Part shown: one piece after another, positions 33,122-41,909 of the stretch
Position numbering within the stretch: the first letter of the stretch is position 1
How the letters are laid out: every line of letters starts with the position of its first letter
Assembly (NCBI GenBank): GCA_009927165.1
Contig: RFNO01000106.1
Span: 129,409-193,408 of the forward strand
Reading direction: 5' to 3'
Source: Pseudomonadota bacterium
Lineage (GTDB): Bacteria > Bdellovibrionota > FAC87 > UBA2466
DNA length: 64,000 nucleotides
Notes under the pieces: model-generated
The model's database searches: none
What the model saw: the letters and a program-made list of their open reading frames with translations, nothing else
Told to the model about the DNA's origin: nothing
Program-made: the position numbers and the translations under genes

Positions 33122-35491
33122 ATGAAAAAAATCTTAGTAAATTGGTCTTTGGCACTGACTTGCGTGTTGGGAACTCTGTCCGTGGTGGGCTACTACTTGG
33201 GTTCCAGCATCCAGCTGAAACTATCATTAACCGATTTGCTCCCGCAAAATCATCCAGCAGTCGTCAAGTTTGAGAAGCTAACCGATGTCGTAGGAGGAGT
33301 GGGATATTTTGCGATGGTTCTTCACGCAGAGGACCACAAGTCTCATTTAGAAATTGCACCTTCCTTAACCGAGGAACTTAAAAAATCGGATTTAGTAAGA
33401 AGTGCTTTCTTTCATCGAGAGCAACACTATTTCACCGATCGGCTTCTTTATTACGTCGACCTGCCTAAGCTTAAGGAATTGGAAGAAAACATTTCCAAAG
33501 AAATAACACGCCTGAAGCGCTCCACTTTCGATTTGGGATTGTGGGATGAGCAAGAAAGTGAAAAATCCGAAGAAAAATCTGAGAAATCCATTTTCGACGG
33601 GGAACTAAAAAAAATGGCCAAGAAATCGGCCGACGAGTCTCCCTACTTGATTTCGAAGGATAAAAAAGATCTTCTCATCATGGTCAAACCTAGTTTTGAT
33701 TCCATGGATTTGGCCAAAACGAAAGAGTTGATTGCTTTTTCTGAAGGAGTACTCACAAAGATGTTGCCTTCACAGGTGACTTACGATTTTGCAGAGCGTT
33801 ACTACACCAAAATTGTTGAAAGTGAGATGATCCAATCCGATATTTTCATGTTGGGTACGCTCTCCATTCTTATTATTGCTGGGATTATTTATTTGTACTT
33901 AAGAAGTGTCAGAGCTTTGCTGATTATTTTTCTTCCTGTGATGATGGGAATGGGAATAACGGTCGGAATAACTCGTTTAGTAATTGGGCATATCAATATC
34001 ATTACCGGATTCTTAATGGGAATCGTTTCGGGGTTAGGAGTGGATTATGGGATCCACTTATTGCTGCGATTAAGACTTGAAAAAGATGAACCTTCAAGTT
34101 CTGAGCCAGATCCTGTTTGGAGAGTTCTTGCTAGCAGCGGACACTCTGTTTTTGTGGGAGCAGTAGCAGCTTCGGTTTCGTTTTTGCTTTTATGTTTTAG
34201 TTCCTTTCGCGCTTTTTCTGAATTTGGATTTATCTGCGGAATAGGTATTACAGCAGTTTTAATGTGTCTTCTCGCTTCATTTTCGACATTTGCAAAGCTG
34301 TTTAAAATGGATATTGCACCTCATCGAAAAAGTTTAATTCCTTGGACCCCCAAATTACCTGTTCTTTCATTGCCGAAAGGATTCATGGTAGGGACTTTAG
34401 TGTCAGTGATTCTGTTGGGACTCGCTAGTAAAGTCCAATTTGAGTACGACTTCGACAAAATGCTTCAGCATTCAAAGAAGATGAAAGCACTCGGTGATCT
34501 CGTTGATGCAATTTATGATCGTTCCAATACGCCCTCGGCTATTTCTGTTCCAAGTAAAGAGGAAGCGCTTGCCGTCGAGAAACTTATTAACGAACACTAT
34601 AAGCCACATTTAGTGAGCGAAATGATCAGCGCTGCCAGCATTATTCCGGAGCAACAAGCTGAGAAGCGCCAAGTCCTGCTGAGAATTAAAGAAAAAATAA
34701 AGCCGTTCAAGGACAAATGGATTGAAAAAAGTTTAGATGTACCGGCTTCAGTGGTGAGAGATTGGGTCGATGCTGAACCTTTTACTTTTAATGATCTTCC
34801 GCTCTATATCCAAGATCCGCTGCGCGGGACTCAGAAGGGTGGTTTCTTAATTTACTTGTATCCGGCCATTAAATTGAGCGAACTGGTTGGAGTGAGAAAG
34901 TATGCGGCAATGATACGAGATGTGGAAAACCGTTTTCCAAATGCGCTTACCGGTTCAGATGCTGTCATTTTTTCCGATATTCTCGATCTGATTGGGAAAG
35001 ACGGCGTTATTATTTTAATAGTGATCTTTGTCTCTGTAGGGTTGTTCATCTGGGCCAATGTGAGGAAGACAAGCGATACCCTTTTGAGCTATTTGCCGCT
35101 CCTGTTCGCTTTGCCAGTTGGAATGGGTCTAATGACTTTATTTGGAGTCAAATTTAACATCTTCAATATTTGTATCATTCCTACATTTGTTGCTATGGGG
35201 ATCGATGTCCCTATTCATATTGTGCATCGTACGAGAGAGTGTGGGTCGGGTTTCAAAGCTGCTCGCGATCTAGCTACCAGTATCAATTTGGCTCTGATGA
35301 CTGCAGCAGTGGGTTTTGGAGTATTAATTTTCGCAAGAGCTGGAGTTCTAAAAAGTTTAGGTTGGATTGCACTTCTTGGAACAGCGGCTATTTGGTGGGT
35401 GGGGCTTTTTATGTTGCCTGCGTTCTTGGAGAAGTACGCTTCTGGAAAGTCAGAAAACTCCGAATCTGATCCCAACGCGGTGGAAGTTTAA
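33122..35491 (+). CDS. RND-superfamily (MMPL/HpnN-like) exporter
   Basis: A 789-residue inner-membrane protein with the RND layout: helix 1 at the N-terminus, a large periplasmic loop (about 40-235), helices 2-6, a second loop (about 430-620) and helices 8-12. SSD-like stretches occur in both halves: FLMGIVSGLGVDYGIHLLLR in the first, FVAMGIDVPIHIVHR in the second. The GLGVDYGIH and MGIDVPIHI pairs match the predicted exporters related to hopanoid-transport HpnN. It probably moves a lipid to the outer membrane; the substrate is not known. Its 3' end overlaps the convergent VanZ-like gene by 83 bases. Confidence 0.85.
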   Translation: MKKILVNWSLALTCVLGTLSVVGYYLGSSIQLKLSLTDLLPQNHPAVVKFEKLTDVVGGVGYFAMVLHAEDHKSHLEIAPSLTEELKKSDLVRSAFFHREQHYFTDRLLYYVDLPKLKELEENISKEITRLKRSTFDLGLWDEQESEKSEEKSEKSIFDGELKKMAKKSADESPYLISKDKKDLLIMVKPSFDSMDLAKTKELIAFSEGVLTKMLPSQVTYDFAERYYTKIVESEMIQSDIFMLGTLSILIIAGIIYLYLRSVRALLIIFLPVMMGMGITVGITRLVIGHINIITGFLMGIVSGLGVDYGIHLLLRLRLEKDEPSSSEPDPVWRVLASSGHSVFVGAVAASVSFLLLCFSSFRAFSEFGFICGIGITAVLMCLLASFSTFAKLFKMDIAPHRKSLIPWTPKLPVLSLPKGFMVGTLVSVILLGLASKVQFEYDFDKMLQHSKKMKALGDLVDAIYDRSNTPSAISVPSKEEALAVEKLINEHYKPHLVSEMISAASIIPEQQAEKRQVLLRIKEKIKPFKDKWIEKSLDVPASVVRDWVDAEPFTFNDLPLYIQDPLRGTQKGGFLIYLYPAIKLSELVGVRKYAAMIRDVENRFPNALTGSDAVIFSDILDLIGKDGVIILIVIFVSVGLFIWANVRKTSDTLLSYLPLLFALPVGMGLMTLFGVKFNIFNICIIPTFVAMGIDVPIHIVHRTRECGSGFKAARDLATSINLALMTAAVGFGVLIFARAGVLKSLGWIALLGTAAIWWVGLFMLPAFLEKYASGKSENSESDPNAVEV

Positions 35492-35858
35492 GTCGGAGAA
35501 AACTCCACTTCCAGCCCACGAGGATTCCCGAAGAGTTTGCTAGAAAATCTGGCCAGCTGGACCATCTGCCCGGAATGAACCCTTGGAGGTATTCGCAGAT
35601 TCCTCCGTGAAAAAGGGCGAGAAGGAAGAGAAACCAGTATCCGCGTTTCCGTTTGGGGCTCACTTGCTCAATCAAAGCCAGTAACAACCAGTAGGCCAAA
35701 AAATGGGTGACCCAAGAAAAGGGCTCAAAAGATAAGTCAACGGGTGGATGTTCCGCCAAGTGTCGTGAAAAAAGTAACCAGGGGCTGGCCAAGAGCAACG
35801 ACCGAGTGAGAGCCAGCCAATACCCAATTAGGAAAAATGGTTTAATGGATTTGAGCAT
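35409..35858 (-). CDS. VanZ-like membrane protein
   Basis: A 149-residue protein with about four membrane helices. VanZ-family landmarks are VTHFLAYWLLLALI, ALFHGGICEYLQGFIPGRWSSWPDFLANSSGILVG, which hold the conserved Glu-x2-Gln, Pro-Gly-Arg and Asp-x2-Ala-Asn residues. The last 27 codons lie antisense to the end of the RND exporter gene. VanZ-like proteins are small envelope proteins of unknown mechanism. From 35859 to 36034 I see no gene and no convincing control site. Confidence 0.8.
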   Translation of the reverse strand: MLKSIKPFFLIGYWLALTRSLLLASPWLLFSRHLAEHPPVDLSFEPFSWVTHFLAYWLLLALIEQVSPKRKRGYWFLFLLALFHGGICEYLQGFIPGRWSSWPDFLANSSGILVGWKWSFLRLKLPPRWDQIRSFLTFQKRTSPRTQAT

Positions 35859-36034
35859 TAAAAGTTGGAGATTTCTACACTTTTCGGTTTCTAAACCGAG
35901 GGCTTAAGGAGTTTTAATAGGGTTCTAAACTACTGAAAAATATGAACATATCACTGGCTGGCGCCACGCGTTGACTTGGGATCCGGTGGATGGTACTCCC
36001 ACCTCTATTTTAACCATCAAGGGAAGAGCGTGTT

Positions 36035-36523
36035 ATGCGAAATGTTTTAGTTCACATGGGTAGCTTATTGGCGAGTCTCTCTTTGTCTAGCCTTCTGGGA
36101 TTGTCTCAGTCAGCATGGGGCGATTCCAAAGACCATCTTTCACTGATCCACATAGGTAAAGGAACAAAACTGGTTTTTAAAAAGGATCTCGTGATTCCTG
36201 CTAATAGCGCAGCAATGGTTTTTAAAATGTTGCCACCCAACAAATACAACGATGTTTGTTATTTAAACGTTGAGCCTTCCACTGAGGATCGTAAATTAAG
36301 CGCGGGAAGAGAAGTTGTGTTTTCTGGAAATGTGTTGGAAGGGCTTCCGCCTCAAGAGACCATTTCTGTTACGTTAGCAGTGAGCTCCCCCTCGGGCGTT
36401 CGCTCCATCCGATGTTCAAAAGCGTGGGATGGCAAACCATTAATCGGAGAGATGCGAGCAGCTTTTTCTGAAATAGCAGATTTAGTCTTTCCAGAACCCA
36501 GCGAACTAGAATCTTTCGAATAA
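36035..36523 (+). CDS. Exported hypothetical protein
   Basis: A 162-residue protein with a long signal peptide ending near SAWG (about residue 30). The mature part is mostly short strands (TKLVFKKDLVIPANSAAMVF, REVVFSGNVLEGL, TISVTLAVSSPSGVRSI) with two Cys (in DVCYLN and IRCSKA) that could pair. No family is recognised. It stops five bases before the SSS symporter start and is probably co-transcribed. A periplasmic location is predicted from the signal peptide. Confidence 0.65.
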   Translation: MRNVLVHMGSLLASLSLSSLLGLSQSAWGDSKDHLSLIHIGKGTKLVFKKDLVIPANSAAMVFKMLPPNKYNDVCYLNVEPSTEDRKLSAGREVVFSGNVLEGLPPQETISVTLAVSSPSGVRSIRCSKAWDGKPLIGEMRAAFSEIADLVFPEPSELESFE

Positions 36524-36528
36524 AAAAT

Positions 36529-38172
36529 ATGAACCATTTGCAGAACGTTGATGTCTTAGTCATCCTTCTTTACTTCGCTGCGGTTATCCTCGTTGCTTGG
36601 TGGGCTTTTCGTCGAAATGACAATGAAAGTGAAAGCTATTTTCTTGCGGGAAGAGACTTGGGCTGGTTTGCAGTGGGGGCAAGCCTGTTTGCTTCCAATA
36701 TTGGGAGCGAACATCTTGTAGGCCTCTCAGGAACAGGAGCTGCTTCGGGACTTGCGGTGGGCCATTTTGAGTGGCTGGCCGCTTTGATTCTTCTTCTTTT
36801 AGGGTGGCTTTTTGTGCCTTTTTATTTGCGCAGTGGAGTTTTCACGATGCCAGAGTTTTTGGGGCGTCGATACAACCCAGCTTGCCGTTGGTACTTTACT
36901 GCTATTTCAGTCATTGGTTACGTGCTGACCAAAATCAGTGTTTCCCTGTACGCTGGGGGAATCATTATTAAGGAAGTAGCTGGATTGGACATGTGGATTA
37001 GCGCTGGAGTGATTGTGGTTTTCACGGGAATTTACACTGTTTTGGGAGGACTGCGAGCCGTAGTTTACACAGACATGCTCCAAACCGTAGTTTTGCTTTT
37101 GGGGTCCGCTCTACTGGTATTTACCGGATTGGGAGCAGTTGGCGGTTGGTCTGAATTAGTTCATCGAGCTCCCGATGGGTTTTTCTCCATGTGGAAAGCA
37201 GCTAGCCATCCTCAGTTTCCATGGACAGGCATCGTCTTTGGCGCTCCAATTTTGGGAATTTGGTATTGGTGTACTGATCAGTGCATTGTTCAACGTACTC
37301 TCTCTGCCAAGAACCTTGGCCACGCTCGGGGAGGAACGATTCTCGCTGGATACTTGAAAATTCTCCCGGTATTTCTCTTTGTTCTTCCTGGGATAATTGC
37401 TCGTGTTTTGTTTGCGGATATGAACGCTAGCAATTCGGACCAGGCGCTTCCTCGGATAGTTCTTCATTTGTTGAGTCCAGGCATGCGAGGACTGTTTTTG
37501 GCTGCTTTACTGGCAGCTTTGATGGGTTCTTTGAGTGCAGTATTTAATTCCTGTTCTACATTGATCACGTGGGATGTATTTAGGAAGTTGAAACCTGATG
37601 CCAGTGAAGCAACTTTGGTTTCGGTGGGACGTTGGACCACCGTTCTTTTGGCTGTGCTTGGGCTTCTTTGGATCCCCTTCATGAAATATATTTCTTCGCA
37701 GCTCTACGTTTATTTGCAGAGTGTTCAGGGCTATATTGCTCCTCCCATAGCTGCTTGTTTTCTTTTGGGTCTTTTTATTTCCCGTCTCAATGGTACCGGC
37801 GCGATTTCAGCGCTGGGGATTGGTTTTATTTTAGGTTTTGCTCGATTGGGATTAGAGCTTCTGAATGGTCCCAATAAGACTGGGCTTCCTGCTGGCACAT
37901 TTTGGGAATGGATAGCGGAAATCAACTTCCTTCATTTTGCTGTAATTTTATTTGTGATTTGTTCCATGATTTTAGTCGGAGTGAGTTTCTTAACTCCAGC
38001 TCCTACTGCTGAGAGCCTTGCAGGACTAACGTGGGAACATCGAAGCAAAGGAGTTTCCACTCAAGGGGATTTGACCATGGCACAGGAATCTCGGTTGAGT
38101 CATCGTTTGAATCAAGTGCTCAGTCTGCTCTTAGTGGGAGTAATGTTTGCTCTTTGGTTCTGGTTAGGTTGA
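36529..38172 (+). CDS. Sodium:solute symporter (SSS/SLC5 family)
   Basis: A 547-residue carrier with about 13-14 membrane helices. Family landmarks are YFLAGRDLGWFAVGASLFASNIGSEHLVGLSGTGAASGL, GGLRAVVYTDMLQTVVLLLG, WYWCTDQCIVQRTLSAK, and FNSCSTLITWDVFRKL. These are closest to the sodium/glucose-type branch (SGLT, SglT), so a sugar is the likely substrate, driven by sodium. That is inferred from the branch motifs, not proven. The C-terminal helix follows a short charged loop. No neighbouring gene confirms the substrate. Confidence 0.9.
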   Translation: MNHLQNVDVLVILLYFAAVILVAWWAFRRNDNESESYFLAGRDLGWFAVGASLFASNIGSEHLVGLSGTGAASGLAVGHFEWLAALILLLLGWLFVPFYLRSGVFTMPEFLGRRYNPACRWYFTAISVIGYVLTKISVSLYAGGIIIKEVAGLDMWISAGVIVVFTGIYTVLGGLRAVVYTDMLQTVVLLLGSALLVFTGLGAVGGWSELVHRAPDGFFSMWKAASHPQFPWTGIVFGAPILGIWYWCTDQCIVQRTLSAKNLGHARGGTILAGYLKILPVFLFVLPGIIARVLFADMNASNSDQALPRIVLHLLSPGMRGLFLAALLAALMGSLSAVFNSCSTLITWDVFRKLKPDASEATLVSVGRWTTVLLAVLGLLWIPFMKYISSQLYVYLQSVQGYIAPPIAACFLLGLFISRLNGTGAISALGIGFILGFARLGLELLNGPNKTGLPAGTFWEWIAEINFLHFAVILFVICSMILVGVSFLTPAPTAESLAGLTWEHRSKGVSTQGDLTMAQESRLSHRLNQVLSLLLVGVMFALWFWLG

Positions 38173-38280
38173 GCAATACTGAATCGCGTCAGGCGTGCCG
38201 CTCCATTCCATAAAATTGTTTTAAGATCATCAAAATTTATTCCGATCTCACTAATGAGCTAAAGGAAGAGGAGAATTTCT

Positions 38281-38907
38281 ATGTTTGGCAGAAAAGCACC
38301 CGAAAGACAAACCGTCCCCGTTGATTCGAGAGAAACAAATTTGCGAGGTCTCTCCCAGGAAGATTTAACGAGTGGGGTGCCAGAGCCCAAAGCTCCCGTG
38401 AGTAAATCCAATACTCTTTTGAGAGGGAGCAAGCTGATTGGGAACATCCATGTTATTTGCGATTTAGAACTGAGTGGGGATGTAGTTGGAAATATTTTTT
38501 CCAAAGAGAAAGCAAACATCACCATTAAGGGGAGTTGCAAAGGAAATATCGAAACAGTAGCAGGAAACGTAACGATTGAAGGCGAGCTGCTGACTGGAAA
38601 TATTGTTACGGGTAATGACGTTCGAGTAACCGGTAAGTTTTTTGGCGGAGAAATCCGCGCTAAAGGGAAAATTTATATCAATGGAGAATTTAGCGGCAAG
38701 TTAGAAGCAAATGAAATTGAGTTGGGGCCCAATGCAAACGGCGAAGGAGAGCTCTCATACCGAGAAGCTATAGCCATTGCTCGTGGCGCCCAAGTAGAGG
38801 TGAAAATCAATCGAAGCGCACACGAAGTAAAAATGGTATCGGGACCTGCGGAAGATAATGTGGTCGAAATGATCCCCGCTTCAAACGTGCTGCAGTTAGG
38901 GCGTTAA
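38281..38907 (+). CDS. Bactofilin-family cytoskeletal protein
   Basis: A 208-residue protein. A disordered N-terminus (to about residue 40) precedes the bactofilin core: TLLRGSKLIGNIHVICDLELSG, VVGNIFSKEKANITIKGSCKGNI, NVTIEGELLTGNIVTG, VRVTGKFFGGEIRAKGKIYINGEFSGKL. These regular G-x-V/I repeats build the beta-helix that polymerises without nucleotide. A C-terminal tail is variable. Bactofilins localise envelope enzymes or stiffen cell shape. A strong GGAAGAGGAG site precedes the ATG. It is convergent with the next minus-strand gene, nine bases between stops. Confidence 0.92.
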   Translation: MFGRKAPERQTVPVDSRETNLRGLSQEDLTSGVPEPKAPVSKSNTLLRGSKLIGNIHVICDLELSGDVVGNIFSKEKANITIKGSCKGNIETVAGNVTIEGELLTGNIVTGNDVRVTGKFFGGEIRAKGKIYINGEFSGKLEANEIELGPNANGEGELSYREAIAIARGAQVEVKINRSAHEVKMVSGPAEDNVVEMIPASNVLQLGR

Positions 38908-38916
38908 TACCCTCCT

Positions 38917-39492
38917 TTAGTCATTTACAGCTTTTCCGGGCAGCGATTCCGCTTTTCTGTCTAGCCGCAAGCTAAAAGTAAATCCACTAAAGCCATTTGT
39001 GCGAGGCATGTAGAGATAGCCTGGGAGAAAACTCAAGCGGTATCCGTTTACTAAAACAAATCCCAAGCCCACTTGAGGCTGAATCGTAAAGCCATCTCCT
39101 GAGACGCCTAAATTATCACTCTTGCCGTATCCATAACCCACTAGAACATCAAATTCATAAGTCAAAATTTTGAGAAACGACTGGTCCCAACCGAGAGTCA
39201 GTCCAGTATAAAAAACATTATTGTCGACGATAGAGCCATCTTGAGGGGCTCCAGCCACTGCTTCAATTCCTAAACTGAAACCTTTATAGAGGTAGCGACT
39301 GCTTCGGTATCCCACCATCAAACCTTGGGTGCCGCTATCAGTATTGCCCCCTTTGAACCGCTGAACTTGGAATCCGGAGCGAATAATGGTTCGATTATCG
39401 GTGGTGCTGTACGACTCAGCAAAAGCTAATACAGACACCAGCGACAAAATAATACTAAGCAGACAGACCGAAAGTTTCTGGGCATAATTCAT
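38917..39492 (-). CDS. Small outer-membrane beta-barrel-like protein
   Basis: A 191-residue exported protein. The start at 39492 gives a clean signal peptide (MNYAQKLSVCLLSIILS.., cleaved after AFA) and has GAGG upstream; the frame is open to 39630, but that would add 46 non-signal residues and overlap the cyclase gene. The mature part is a series of amphipathic strands (FSLGIEAVAGAP, VFYTGLTLGWD, YEFDVLVGYGYG, FTIQPQVGLGFVL, GFSGFTFSLRLD), as in eight-stranded barrels. No specific family is recognised. It lies 89 bases after the cyclase gene on the same strand. Confidence 0.75.
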   Translation of the reverse strand: MNYAQKLSVCLLSIILSLVSVLAFAESYSTTDNRTIIRSGFQVQRFKGGNTDSGTQGLMVGYRSSRYLYKGFSLGIEAVAGAPQDGSIVDNNVFYTGLTLGWDQSFLKILTYEFDVLVGYGYGKSDNLGVSGDGFTIQPQVGLGFVLVNGYRLSFLPGYLYMPRTNGFSGFTFSLRLDRKAESLPGKAVND

Positions 39493-39581
39493 AAACACCT
39501 CGTTCACTCTTGAATTATCGGCGGCGCGTCGTAAAAGTTGAGCGGAGTTTAGGCAGGGAATTGTGAAATTTTTTTCAAAAA

Positions 39582-41699
39582 TTAAGCTGCTTTCTGTTCG
39601 GAAATGTTGGGAAGGTCTTCCACTCGCCAAAGGGGAACGGGAGTCGATTTTCCTTTTAAAAGAAAGTTACCCATGGACCGGGCTTTCACCAGTCTTTTGA
39701 CGAGTTCATAGGTTTCTTCCGTAATGAGAATGGTGTTCGCAGAAGCTTTTCCTTCTACCCGTTGGGCAGTGTTTACGACATCCCCAATAACTGTGTATTC
39801 CATTCGGTCATTGCTTCCTAAACTTCCCGCTACGACACTGCCAAAATTAATACCTACACCCATCGCAAGCGGAGCAAGCCCTGTTTGTTGAAATTCCTGG
39901 TTCAGCAAATGAAGTTCCTGCTGCATTTTCCAGGCACATCGGACAGCTAATTCAGGCCCATTGGGAATGGATTGGGGAACTCCCCAAACACAAAGCATGG
40001 CATCTCCGATGAATTTATCGATCACTCCACCATGATTTTTTACGATGGCAACCATCTTACTAAAGTAAGTGTTCAGAATTTTGATCACTTCTTCGGGGGG
40101 AATCTGCTCCGAAAAAGTAGTGAATCCGCGGATGTCTGAAAAAAGAACAGTGGCAGTCATTCGTTGTCCTGCAATGTTCACTTCATCTTCGTTGCCGCTT
40201 AAAATACGCCTTGCGACTTTTGAGTCAATATAGCGGGAAAACGTTTTTTCAATATATTCTCTTCGTTGGAGCCCTTCAGCCATGTGATTTACAGCAATGG
40301 CCAGAGTTCCTAACTCATCTCGAGAAGAGGGGGTAGTTCGGACAGAGAAGTTTCCACTTTCAATAGCTTGAACTTTACTGAGAATCTCGTTCATGGGCTG
40401 TACAATCGCATCTGCAAGAATTTTACTTAAATGCAGTGCCAGCACGACTGAGAAAGACCAGAAAATAAGATAGTTAGCTAAGGCCTGAACAGCGTGTCCT
40501 GAGGGGAGCCTAGTATGCATGAATGGCTGACCCAAGTCATTCCAGTGGGAGAGAATATAAGAGAAAACGAAAGGCAAAGTAGCTGCAATTCCAATCCATC
40601 TCATGGAGTTTTTTAGGCTCTTACTGGAACGAATAAAAACAATGATTAAAGAACCCACGGTTCCATAAAAAAGGAACAAAGAAATAGCAGAAACAGCGTA
40701 TCGCAAATCTGCATTTGGGATGAGTGGAACTACGGTCCCCAATACGAAAAGAGTGCTCAATGAAATCAAAACTTTTGTTCCTGTCGAAACGGACCCAATG
40801 AGTCGTACGAATTTTACTCCACTGAGAATCGAAGAAAGAATTCGAAATCCTTGTCCCACACCATGAGATAGCCAACGTTTCCAAAGCGGAATGGCCATCC
40901 AGAGAAAACATGATCCAGTGGCCAAAACAAAAAGTAGACCCAGTGGGATAACAGATCCCGTTGAGTAAAACTCGTAAGCGAGTAATCCGGGCAAAAAGCC
41001 ACAGGCTAAGATGATCAGAGACTTAGAAACTTTGTTCAAAACGATTTGAGTTTTTTCTAATGTGGTTCGAAATTGATCTCTCAGCAAGAAGCCAAAGCTC
41101 CAAGTGAATAGCAAAAGAGCTATTAAGACGGGAATCGGATAAGCCATTGCTGTTACATAGGCAATAAAATAGAGTCGGTCCGAGTGTTGTTCACTTAAAT
41201 GCAAGTATTCCCGAAAAGACTTTTGAGCACCTTTCCGATTTCCTGAGGCAAACTGGCTTCGAGCAATAATGAGTTTTAATCTAGGGTCATTTTTGTTGAG
41301 GCTCAGCGCTTCTTCGAGCATTTGAAGCTCTTTATCGGGTTCTCCCAGTTCCTGATACAGCTCGCTCAAAGCGAGATAATCTTCCACTTCCAGTTTTTTT
41401 TGCGCTCCTCGAAATGAAAAAAGATTGGGAATCAAAGAGAGGATTTTGGAGTTCTTAAAAATCTCACTTGCTTTATGGGTGTACCGGTTCGCACTTTCTT
41501 CACGAGTACATTGTTCAATAGCCTTGAGAGCCTCTAAGTTAGAGGGCTCTTGTTTCAGGATTTCTCGAGCCAATGCGGGAACTGTATTGCAATTATGGTT
41601 GGCAGTTAATCCCTGCAGTTGTTTCTTCAGGGGAGGGAGTTGTGAGTCGGCGAGAGAGGGGGAACTCCACAACAACAGTGAAATAAACAAAATTATCAC
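39582..41699 (-). CDS. Membrane-bound class III adenylate cyclase with periplasmic TPR-like domain and HAMP
   Basis: A 705-residue protein. A signal peptide (SPSLA) is followed by helical TPR-like repeats (about 25-170, e.g. LSELYQELGEPDKELQMLEEAL), then about seven membrane helices (180-430), a HAMP region (ILADAIVQPMNEILSKVQAI) and a class III cyclase domain (about 515-690). The cyclase has both metal Asp residues (VLFSDIRGFTT and KFIGDAMLC), the Lys in DKFIGD, YTVIGDVVNTAQRVEG supplying Asn and Arg, and GINFGSVVAGSLG. It should make cAMP in response to a periplasmic signal. A CRP-like protein occurs 26 kb away in the window; any link is speculative. Confidence 0.88.
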   Translation of the reverse strand: MIILFISLLLWSSPSLADSQLPPLKKQLQGLTANHNCNTVPALAREILKQEPSNLEALKAIEQCTREESANRYTHKASEIFKNSKILSLIPNLFSFRGAQKKLEVEDYLALSELYQELGEPDKELQMLEEALSLNKNDPRLKLIIARSQFASGNRKGAQKSFREYLHLSEQHSDRLYFIAYVTAMAYPIPVLIALLLFTWSFGFLLRDQFRTTLEKTQIVLNKVSKSLIILACGFLPGLLAYEFYSTGSVIPLGLLFVLATGSCFLWMAIPLWKRWLSHGVGQGFRILSSILSGVKFVRLIGSVSTGTKVLISLSTLFVLGTVVPLIPNADLRYAVSAISLFLFYGTVGSLIIVFIRSSKSLKNSMRWIGIAATLPFVFSYILSHWNDLGQPFMHTRLPSGHAVQALANYLIFWSFSVVLALHLSKILADAIVQPMNEILSKVQAIESGNFSVRTTPSSRDELGTLAIAVNHMAEGLQRREYIEKTFSRYIDSKVARRILSGNEDEVNIAGQRMTATVLFSDIRGFTTFSEQIPPEEVIKILNTYFSKMVAIVKNHGGVIDKFIGDAMLCVWGVPQSIPNGPELAVRCAWKMQQELHLLNQEFQQTGLAPLAMGVGINFGSVVAGSLGSNDRMEYTVIGDVVNTAQRVEGKASANTILITEETYELVKRLVKARSMGNFLLKGKSTPVPLWRVEDLPNISEQKAA

Positions 41700-41909
41700 G
41701 GTGCGTTACCCATCTTTTGTTTTAAGGGTTAATAACTTCTACTTATCGGCAACTATTGAGAAATGTTTCATTCTGGAATCGTTTGGGAAGTGGGCAAAGT
41801 AACGCCAGACGCCAATTGAACTCAAGCGGGTGAATCCGACGTTTACAACCTCTGCTCAGACACGATACAAAGCGGTCGATTTTTTCTAGAAATCTGCAAG
41901 GAGTTTTTC

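Noticed and set aside
35971-35999. TTGACT with a TACTCC 17 bases downstream as a promoter for the 36035 gene
   Set aside because: The -10 hexamer matches consensus in too few positions.
39493-39630. Longer start for the small outer-membrane protein
   Set aside because: It would bury the signal peptide 46 residues in and overlap the cyclase gene; the ATG at 39492 has a GAGG site.
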